Program-made: the position numbers and the translations under genes
Shown: positions 1-6,506 of the stretch, piece after piece
How the letters are laid out: the number at the start of each line of letters is the position of its first letter
How positions within the stretch are numbered: position 1 is the first letter of the stretch
The notes under the pieces: model-generated
Database searches by the model: none
The model's input: the letters and a program-made list of their open reading frames with translations, nothing else
Told to the model about the DNA's origin: nothing
Source: an uncultured Prevotellaceae bacterium
GTDB taxonomy: Bacteria > Bacteroidota > Bacteroidia > Bacteroidales > Muribaculaceae
Length of the DNA: 30,769 bases
Direction: 5' to 3'
Assembly (NCBI GenBank): GCA_945983195.1
Contig: CAMFSS010000003.1
Location: forward strand, 1 to 30,769

Positions 1-26
1 ATACTGTAAGCCTCTATGCATGAAAC

Positions 27-2066
27 ATGGACTTTGCCTTCGGCAGCAATGACCAAATAGAAGTGCAAGGCAACACGGTGGAGAACCTCATGCGGTTCAC
101 TGCCGATGTTGACACAATGGCAGCCTCGGTAGCCGGTATGTTGGTGACGATGACGAAAGGACGAGCAGGAATAGGGTGCATTGCCGACGGAGCCTATCAG
201 CGTGACACCACAAGCATCATTCCACTTGGACTTCGTGTACGCTCGGGCAGGCTGTCGGTTGAGCAGTCGGACGGAACGCGCATCAGAATGCGCGACATCG
301 ACTGCGGAGGCGCAATATCACGCTTTGAGAACGATGTGAAAGTTCCGAAAATAAAGCTCGGAATGAATGCGCGCCGCCTTGCCTACAAGGACAATACCAT
401 GCGGCTCATGCTCAGCAACAGCCGCATCAATATAGATGCCAATATGCGCCGCCGCAACCCGCAACGTGCCGAGCGGCTGAAACACCGCCTCGATTCGCTG
501 CGAGCCGCACACCCGGAGTGGTCGAATGACACGGTGCTCCAGGTGGCGAGCCGCCGCCGACAAGCTAAAGACCCTAATGCCATAGACTTCTCGGTGGATA
601 ATGGAATGAAGAAGATGCTTGTGCGGTGGAACATGAAGGGCAGTCTGTCGAGTGAGAAAGGACGAATGTTTACGCCTTATTTCCCACTTCGCTCGTCGAT
701 CAGCAACATGAATGCCACATTCAGCATCGACAGCGTGGTGTTCCGCCGCATGACGCTGAAATCGGGGCAGTCGACCTTCGATGTAAGCGGAGGCATACAC
801 AATATCCGCCCGGCATTGCTGGGAACGAACCGCCGACCGCTGAGCCTCGACCTCTTTGTAAAAGCCGACACCATCAATGTGAATGAGCTAATCAAGGCAG
901 CCACCGACGGAATGACATTTGCCGGAAATGCCGACGGACTCGACAGCATCAGCGACAGTGACGATATTGACAACGTAACAGAGAGCGTGGCTATTGCCAC
1001 AGGTGCCGACAGTGTGATGACCGCATTTGTGGTGCCGAGCAACATAGATGCCAACATAAGACTTAGGGCGCAGAACATACTCTATACCGACTTCTTCATG
1101 AACCGCTTCAACGGCAATCTGCTTGTGCACGACGGAGTGGTGAACCTGAATGAGCTGAAGGCACGCACCGACATAGGCACAGCCCGATTCAATGCCATGT
1201 ATGCAGCTCCCGATGTGCAGAACATCCGTATGGGCTTCGACCTCTCGCTGAGCGACATACAGGTGGGACGCTTCCTGAAGATGATACCCGGACTTGACAC
1301 AATAATGCCGCTTCTGGAGTCGGTTGACGGCGTGATTGATGCCGACCTTGCTGCGACAAGCGATGTGGACTCTACGATGAACCTTGTGATTCCGTCGCTG
1401 AAAGCGGTGATGAAGCTGCATGGAAAGGACCTGGTATTCATGGACGCAGCGACATTCAAGAAGATAGCCAAAATGCTGCTCTTCAAGAACAAGGAGCGCA
1501 ATGTGATAGATGAGATGACTGTGGAGATGCTTGTGGAGAACTCGCAGATGGAGCTGTTCCCATTCATGTTCGACGTTGACCGCTATCGCCTTGGCGTGCT
1601 TGGCCACAATGACCTCGACCTCAATTTCCGCTATCATGTGTCGGTGCTGAAATCACCGATTCCGTTCAAGTTTGGAATCAACATCTACGGCAATCCCGAC
1701 AAGATGCACTTCCGCTTTGGTGGCGCGAAATACAAGGACAACATGGCACGCGAGAAGGTGCAGATTGTGGACACAGCACGCATCAACTTGCGTGAGCAAA
1801 TCAATTCGGCACTGAAGCGAGGAGCCAAGGCTGCATTGCAATCGGATTTGCACATTGAGAACCGACCGACGATAAATGCTGACCTCAGCATCGACTCAAC
1901 CGCATTTTCGCACGAGGACAGCCTTGAAATGATAAAGGGAGGCTTCTTTGAAGCACCGCCGGCACCTGCACCAGCCGAGCCGGCACCTGCTGCTGAAGAT
2001 ACACCGAAGAAAGGCAAAAAAGCGAGCACCAAATCGCCTAAGGCTGAAGCGACACGCAAGGAATGA
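27..2066 (+). CDS. AsmA-like C-terminal region protein, 5' part missing or interrupted
   Basis: The 679 residues are rich in amphipathic beta-strand stretches typical of the AsmA/TamB-like envelope proteins. The segment at about residues 330-600 resembles the AsmA C-terminal region (NIDANIRL, LKARTDIG, FKFGINIYGNPDKMHFRFGG). These proteins are thought to span the periplasm and affect lipid transport or outer-membrane assembly. The C-terminal 35 residues are a low-complexity Pro/Ala then Lys-rich tail. Family members begin with a transmembrane anchor; none is present here, and the first Met sits inside what reads as ordinary strand sequence. The same frame stays open upstream of this Met (TVSLYA) except for a TGA at 21-23, so the true gene probably starts outside the window and is either split by that stop or restarted. 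Downstream is a 204-nt gap holding a palindromic repeat. The family call is fairly sure; the start is not. Confidence 0.75.
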   Translation: MDFAFGSNDQIEVQGNTVENLMRFTADVDTMAASVAGMLVTMTKGRAGIGCIADGAYQRDTTSIIPLGLRVRSGRLSVEQSDGTRIRMRDIDCGGAISRFENDVKVPKIKLGMNARRLAYKDNTMRLMLSNSRINIDANMRRRNPQRAERLKHRLDSLRAAHPEWSNDTVLQVASRRRQAKDPNAIDFSVDNGMKKMLVRWNMKGSLSSEKGRMFTPYFPLRSSISNMNATFSIDSVVFRRMTLKSGQSTFDVSGGIHNIRPALLGTNRRPLSLDLFVKADTINVNELIKAATDGMTFAGNADGLDSISDSDDIDNVTESVAIATGADSVMTAFVVPSNIDANIRLRAQNILYTDFFMNRFNGNLLVHDGVVNLNELKARTDIGTARFNAMYAAPDVQNIRMGFDLSLSDIQVGRFLKMIPGLDTIMPLLESVDGVIDADLAATSDVDSTMNLVIPSLKAVMKLHGKDLVFMDAATFKKIAKMLLFKNKERNVIDEMTVEMLVENSQMELFPFMFDVDRYRLGVLGHNDLDLNFRYHVSVLKSPIPFKFGINIYGNPDKMHFRFGGAKYKDNMAREKVQIVDTARINLREQINSALKRGAKAALQSDLHIENRPTINADLSIDSTAFSHEDSLEMIKGGFFEAPPAPAPAEPAPAAEDTPKKGKKASTKSPKAEATRKE

Positions 2067-2079
2067 GGTGATACACTAA

Positions 2080-2242
2080 GCCCAAATCAGTCATTAGACT
2101 GTTATGCGCAAACATATTCTCTTTTTGACATCTGTCTTTCCGTTTATCGGTTACAATGGACCTCCATTGTGCCCTCAAAACGTAAAAACATCTGTTCAAA
2201 AATAAAAAAGTTATCATCATAACGCTAATGACCGATTTGGGC
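2080..2242. repeat. palindromic repeat element, long copy with 102-nt interior
   Basis: The left arm (2080-2106) and right arm (2218-2242) are near-perfect inverted repeats. The left begins GCCCAAATCAGTCATTAG and the right ends CTAATGACCGATTTGGGC, with one mismatch and then a small indel before GTTATG/CATAAC. The internal boundaries ACTGTTATGCG (2098-2108) and TTATCATCATAAC (2211-2223) recur exactly in the short copy at 3447-3506. There only 2 nt separate them, against 102 nt here. Within the interior is a perfect 8-bp hairpin, ACAATGGA-CC-TCCATTGT (2153-2170). No protein-coding potential is visible in it. It looks like a small non-autonomous repeat (MITE- or REP-like); the family is unknown to me. 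It fills most of the gap between the AsmA-like gene and the MBL gene. Confidence 0.7.
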
Positions 2243-2270
2243 TGAAAACAAAGAATTTGATTGGATTATT

Positions 2271-3077
2271 ATGGAACTACTGATGCTTGGCACCGGCAGT
2301 GCTGCCGTGACCGAATGTTATAACACATGTTTTGCACTGATTGCCGACAACGGCAAGCCGATGCTGGTTGATGCCGGTGGCGGAAACGGGATATTGAAGC
2401 AGTTGGAGCGTGCAGACTTGCCGTTAACAGAGATTCATGACATGTTCATTACACACACTCACACCGACCACATACTTGGTGCAGTGTGGGTGGTGCGCAT
2501 GGTGGCGCAAAGCATCTACGGAGGCAAATATAGCGGGACGTTCACCGTGCGCGGACACGATGAGGCTATGGCTGCACTGCGCATCATCTGTTTTGCCACA
2601 CTTCCAGAGAAAGTGACATGCCACATCGACAAGGAAATAATATTCGCACCTGTTGCCGATGGAGAGCATTTCAGTGCGATAGGGTGCAGCTTCACGGCAT
2701 TTGACATCAATTCGACCAAGGCGAAGCAGTATGGATTTGTGATGCAGCTTCCGGGTGGCGACGAGCGATTGGTGTGCCTCGGCGACGAGCCATTCAATGA
2801 GCGCAACCGCCACTATGCCGAAGGAGCAAAGTGGCTGCTCAGCGAGGCATTCTGCCTCTATTCGCAGCGAGAAAGATTCAAGCCTTACGAGAAGCACCAC
2901 AGCACAGCACTCGATGCAGGAACGCTTGCAGAAAGCCTCGATGTGAAGAATCTGCTGCTCTATCACACCGAGGACAAGACTCTTTCGACGCGGCGCAAAA
3001 CCTATACAGCCGAAGCTGCCACACGATTCAGCGGCAACATAGTAGTTCCTGACGACCTCGACCGCATACGGCTTTAG
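2271..3077 (+). CDS. MBL-fold metallo-hydrolase (RNase Z-like)
   Basis: A 268-residue metallo-beta-lactamase-fold hydrolase. The metal-binding signature HxHxDH is seen as THTHTDH (His62, His64, Asp66, His67). The later ligands are plausible: an Asp in CLGDEPF (about 170), a His in KHHSTA and one in LLYHTED near the C-terminus. The KHHSTA/YHTED arrangement resembles the RNase Z/arylsulfatase-like branch that binds two zinc ions. There is no signal peptide, so it is cytosolic. The substrate cannot be read from sequence; it lacks the long exosite expected of a tRNA-processing RNase Z, so a phosphodiesterase or small-molecule hydrolase role is equally possible. It converges with the thioredoxin-like gene (29 nt between stops) and lies between the two palindromic repeats. 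Confidence 0.85.
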   Translation: MELLMLGTGSAAVTECYNTCFALIADNGKPMLVDAGGGNGILKQLERADLPLTEIHDMFITHTHTDHILGAVWVVRMVAQSIYGGKYSGTFTVRGHDEAMAALRIICFATLPEKVTCHIDKEIIFAPVADGEHFSAIGCSFTAFDINSTKAKQYGFVMQLPGGDERLVCLGDEPFNERNRHYAEGAKWLLSEAFCLYSQRERFKPYEKHHSTALDAGTLAESLDVKNLLLYHTEDKTLSTRRKTYTAEAATRFSGNIVVPDDLDRIRL

Positions 3078-3106
3078 TGCGGCGGGCATCACATATTGAC
3101 GGTCGG

Positions 3107-3394
3107 TTAGTCCTGTGGCTGCTCGTAGCGTGTGCCGTCGATTACTGACTGGAGCAGCCGGCGGACTTCTTCTTTGAAAATGCCACCTTCGTGCGCCTTG
3201 CGGTCGCCTACGTAGAACGTAGGGACATAATAGTAGTCGAATTGGTCGGCGTAGGCGGGCTGTTCCAGCTCGTTGATTTTTTCAATTTCAATTTTTGCGA
3301 ACTCAGGATTCTCCTGCGTCAATTCATCAATAAAAGCAAAAGCCCTTTTGCAAAATGGGCATTGCGGCTGATAAAACAATTTTACCTTTTCCAT
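3107..3394 (-). CDS. small thioredoxin/glutaredoxin-fold protein (CPFC)
   Basis: A 95-residue single-domain thioredoxin-fold protein. It starts with a short beta strand (KVKLFYQP) followed by a CPFC redox motif (Cys12, Cys15), and the cis-proline loop is visible as YYYVPTFYVG at about residues 54-63. It has no export signal, so it should act in the cytosol in dithiol-disulfide exchange. The CPFC centre and length are closer to glutaredoxin-like proteins than to canonical CGPC thioredoxins. It converges on the MBL-fold gene and is followed, outside its 5' end, by the short palindromic repeat at 3447-3506. A functional link with the MBL hydrolase is not shown. Confidence 0.85.
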   Translation of the reverse strand: MEKVKLFYQPQCPFCKRAFAFIDELTQENPEFAKIEIEKINELEQPAYADQFDYYYVPTFYVGDRKAHEGGIFKEEVRRLLQSVIDGTRYEQPQD

Positions 3395-3446
3395 AATTTC
3401 GCTGTGTCTATATAAATAAAACGCAAAATGATGTGCTAATATTATG

Positions 3447-3506
3447 CTAAATCGGTCGTTCTACTGTTATGCGTATTATCATCATAACAGCCGAACGACC
3501 GATTAG
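3447..3506. repeat. palindromic repeat element, short copy
   Basis: The arms 3447-3471 and 3483-3506 form a 60-nt near-perfect inverted repeat. The core TCGGTCGTTC pairs with GAACGACCGA and CTGTTATG pairs with CATAACAG. There is a 2-nt internal mismatch and one bulged A. The loop is 11 nt. It shares ACTGTTATGCG and TTATCATCATAAC with the long copy at 2080-2242 and the outer AATCGGTC-like ends. It lies 24 nt past the stop codon of the last PUL gene (3531), on the 3' side of that transcript. No T-tract follows it on the minus strand, so it is not a typical intrinsic terminator, although such a stem could protect the mRNA 3' end. Confidence 0.7.
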
Positions 3507-3530
3507 GGATTATCTTGAAATGCAATTCTT

Positions 3531-5000
3531 CTACATCACATACAGCTCATCGAGGAGAAGCGGAGCAGTGGATTGGAGTCCGATTTTCACTGATTTTGCA
3601 GGTGAGTCCCATTCCAGCAGCAGAGGCTCAATCCAGGTGTCGTGGAGGCTGTTGGGGTGCTGCGACATATCCTTGATTGCGTGCAGGTTGTAATTACCTT
3701 TGGAATCAGCCACGTAGAGATAGACTTTGTAGGGTATGCCAATGCCTCGCTTGTGGCAATTGAGGAAACGGAGGAACAGGCTGTTGCCTGTGGCAGAGAG
3801 ATTCACCGTAAATTCGTTGTAGCCTGCCTCGAATCGCTTCCAAGCTGCGTTTTCGGGGTTCTCATCGCCGGTTATACCATCGACAAGAGCCTTGGCATCA
3901 CCAGTGCCGGCAGTGACAGAAGCTCCATTACCCTTGAGCGTGCCGAGTAGCGACTGCTCAAGGAGCTTGAGAGTTCGGTCGCCATTAAGCCACGACAAGT
4001 ATTCGCTTGCTGCGCGGTGCGACACTTCGGGCTGACCGAGGGGATAGCGGTCGGAGTTGAGGCTCCAGATTCCCGGAGTCATGAAAGAAATGATGCGCGA
4101 CACACCGCCTTGCGAAGCTGCCACAAGCTGCGACAAAATGCGCGGCATTGCAGCCGGAACGAGAGCCGATTCGCGGCTGTTAGTGCCTTTCTCCCATGAA
4201 AACAGCTCACAGTTGCCCCAAAATTCAATTCCGGTGGCATCGTGAATCTTCTTCATTTCGTGCCAGGCATTCTTCAGGCGAGGCATAGGGAACTCCTCGC
4301 GCACGCAGCCCACTTCGTCCTGATAAGCGATGATATCCACCTTAAGCCGCTTGATTTGGCGTGCAAACTTCGGGTCGTCGAAGCGGCAGCAGAAGAATCC
4401 GTAGGGTGAGATAAGCGTTTTCTTGCCCGGAGTGAGCTTATGGGCACGCTCCACAAGCTTGTTCACTGCCACTACGGCAGCATCGGTGAGAACCGGGCCG
4501 AGGCAGTCTTCCACAGGGAGATACCAGCCATAGAAAGCCTTGCTTGAGCCGTAGAGAGAGGCAAGTTCCTCCATAATGGCAAGCTGGCGGTTGAGAATAG
4601 CCGGATTACGCAGATTGTCATCTTGATTTTCAGCCCAGCCGATGCTCATGAACACCTTCATTTCAGCCAGCTCAGCCTCATTGATGATAGCAGAAACCGG
4701 GCTTTCGCGGCGAGAGTCGTAGCCGAGAGGCATAATTTGTGACGGATAGTCGGCCTTACCCTCGTTAGCGGTAGCCATAAATACGATGTACTCGATGCCG
4801 AGCCCTTTCATTTCGCGCACTTTTGCGCGCCACATTTCGGGGTCGGTGTTGTCCATATCCATGGGGTTGGAATACTTGTTGCGCTCGTCCTGGTAGAACA
4901 GATTAATCCAACTGCCCGTTACCGGCAGCACATCGGCAGCAGTGGCAGTGGTCAATGACAGAGCAGCAAGCAAAGAAGCAAGAAATTTATTTTTCATCAT
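3531..5000 (-). CDS. DUF4434 TIM-barrel glycoside-hydrolase-like protein with C-terminal beta domain
   Basis: A 489-residue exported protein and the last gene of the PUL. The signal peptide is residues 1-21 (MMKNKFLASL... ATA-A), without lipobox, so it is probably periplasmic. Residues about 25-335 match the DUF4434 family of GH-like TIM barrels: GLGIEYIVFMA, FYGWYLPVED, TLISPYG, DIIAYQDEVG and FWGNCELF. Acidic residues Glu164 (WYLPVE), Asp228 (AYQD) and Glu265 (NCE) are shared in position with the other DUF4434 protein of this locus (Glu187, Asp267, Glu298) and are the candidate catalytic or sugar-binding residues. Residues about 345-489 look like a beta-sandwich that may bind carbohydrate. 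The start lies 25 nt after the DUF5009 stop, so the two are co-transcribed. No activity is established for the family as far as I know. Confidence 0.8.
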   Translation of the reverse strand: MMKNKFLASLLAALSLTTATAADVLPVTGSWINLFYQDERNKYSNPMDMDNTDPEMWRAKVREMKGLGIEYIVFMATANEGKADYPSQIMPLGYDSRRESPVSAIINEAELAEMKVFMSIGWAENQDDNLRNPAILNRQLAIMEELASLYGSSKAFYGWYLPVEDCLGPVLTDAAVVAVNKLVERAHKLTPGKKTLISPYGFFCCRFDDPKFARQIKRLKVDIIAYQDEVGCVREEFPMPRLKNAWHEMKKIHDATGIEFWGNCELFSWEKGTNSRESALVPAAMPRILSQLVAASQGGVSRIISFMTPGIWSLNSDRYPLGQPEVSHRAASEYLSWLNGDRTLKLLEQSLLGTLKGNGASVTAGTGDAKALVDGITGDENPENAAWKRFEAGYNEFTVNLSATGNSLFLRFLNCHKRGIGIPYKVYLYVADSKGNYNLHAIKDMSQHPNSLHDTWIEPLLLEWDSPAKSVKIGLQSTAPLLLDELYVM

Positions 5001-5025
5001 AATTTAGTTATTGGTTTAATCGGTT

Positions 5026-6426
5026 TTATGTACGCCACACCCACTTGATGCGGGTGAAGAACATGGTGACGAGCACTGCGAGCGATGTGAGAATGACTCC
5101 TTGCAGGAATCCGAGCCACGGAGAGGTGGCAAAGAATCCAATATGGCTCATCAAGCCGCAGATGCTGAGAATAGGGTAGATTAGCAGGTCGCAAGCCACG
5201 TATGCCACCATCGGGTTCTGTCCTGACATGACGAGGAATGCCGTGGAGCGGTGACACTTGAAATAGTCGCACACCACGCTGAGCAGAATGAGTGTCATGA
5301 ACGACATTCCGCCGGTGGTGAACAGGTAGCCGAAAGTGACAGGGTCTTTCTTGATGCCGCCCTCAAACGGCTCGAATGCCAGCCCCAGAAGCATCATCAG
5401 AGCACCGGCAACGAACAGCTCGCGCCATAGGGCGCAATAGCCCTCGCCACGGCGAATCACTGCATATCCGGCAATGAGCAGCGCCAGATTGAGGACCAAA
5501 TTGAGCAACAGGCAGCGCGTGTAGAGGCAAATGAGGTTTACAACTACAATAGCCAGTGTGATGACAACCATAGCCCATGCCTTGGAGCGCGGAGTGCCGT
5601 CGGGGGTGGATTTCAGCTTCTCAGTGTGAGCAAGGAGAATCTCTCCGGCGAAACTTCCTGGAATCACAATGAAGAGATACTTGAGATAGGCAGGCACATA
5701 GAGCCAGTCGGCAGGAGTGGCGTGCATGAGCCATGCAGCCCATGAACCGCTGTCGGCATCTGACGCGAGAATGATGCCAAAAAGAATGGCAAGCACTGCG
5801 AGTCGCAAGTTGCGGTTTTGGAATGTGAAGATGAAAAGCAGCGTTGCGAATATCGACACATTTGCAAGAATCAGGATAATGATGTTGCTTGTGTGCAGAT
5901 GCATGTTGAGGTCGTATTGGACCGGATAGCTCATGCAGAACATCACAATAGCACCCACAGCTATCGCTCCGAGCTGCACGGCAGTGCGAGCCCAGCCCGG
6001 CATATCCCACGGCAACCGCATATACATTGGGAAAAGCAAAGCGAAGCAGAATATGGCAAGAAGCTGGCTGTGAAGGTCGCCTCCCGTCATGTAGGGATAG
6101 AAGTGCTGAATGAGAATGGCAAAGAATGTGAGTTTCACGCCGCGCCACAAGGCATTGAGTGCGAGGCTGAGCTTGCTTGCCCCTTTGCGCAGACGCTTGC
6201 CTACCGAGAATGGCAGTGCGGCACCCATTGCAAAGAGGAAACTGGGGAATACCATGTCGACCCACGTCAACCCGGGGAGATCAGGATTGAAGGCATGGTC
6301 GGGAGGCGGCACCTGGGCGTGATACATCCACCCGGGCAGAATGCCGTAGACAATAGTTGCGCTCAGCACCATTGTGAGAATGGCGTAACCGCGAAGCGCA
6401 TCGAGGGATAAAGCTCTGTTGTTCAT
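5026..6426 (-). CDS. DUF5009 membrane protein, heparan-glucosaminide N-acetyltransferase-like
   Basis: A 466-residue integral membrane protein with about 11 hydrophobic segments. The N-terminus (ALSLDALRGYAILTMVLS) and the motif TWVDMVFPSFLFAMGAALPFS are characteristic of the DUF5009/NagX group related to the lysosomal enzyme HGSNAT. HGSNAT passes acetyl groups from cytosolic acetyl-CoA across the membrane to terminal glucosamine. Two histidines in the first periplasmic loop (MYHAQVPPPDHAF; His36, His44) are candidates for the acetyl carrier residue. By analogy the protein could acetylate an amino sugar in the periplasm before uptake. It is 80 nt downstream of the esterase-GHL10 gene and 25 nt upstream of the terminal DUF4434 gene. 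The family call is good; the reaction is inferred. Confidence 0.8.
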   Translation of the reverse strand: MNNRALSLDALRGYAILTMVLSATIVYGILPGWMYHAQVPPPDHAFNPDLPGLTWVDMVFPSFLFAMGAALPFSVGKRLRKGASKLSLALNALWRGVKLTFFAILIQHFYPYMTGGDLHSQLLAIFCFALLFPMYMRLPWDMPGWARTAVQLGAIAVGAIVMFCMSYPVQYDLNMHLHTSNIIILILANVSIFATLLFIFTFQNRNLRLAVLAILFGIILASDADSGSWAAWLMHATPADWLYVPAYLKYLFIVIPGSFAGEILLAHTEKLKSTPDGTPRSKAWAMVVITLAIVVVNLICLYTRCLLLNLVLNLALLIAGYAVIRRGEGYCALWRELFVAGALMMLLGLAFEPFEGGIKKDPVTFGYLFTTGGMSFMTLILLSVVCDYFKCHRSTAFLVMSGQNPMVAYVACDLLIYPILSICGLMSHIGFFATSPWLGFLQGVILTSLAVLVTMFFTRIKWVWRT

Positions 6427-6506
6427 TTGTTTAGATTATGAATTGTGCGTTAGAGGTTAGCTGATTGATTTTCTCAACACACTAACCACCAACCATTTGA
6501 CTTACT

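Noticed and set aside
888..1637. Long minus-strand open frame (249 codons) within the AsmA-like gene
   Set aside because: His/Val/Leu-rich translation without domain features, lying fully opposite a real gene; a shadow caused by codon bias.
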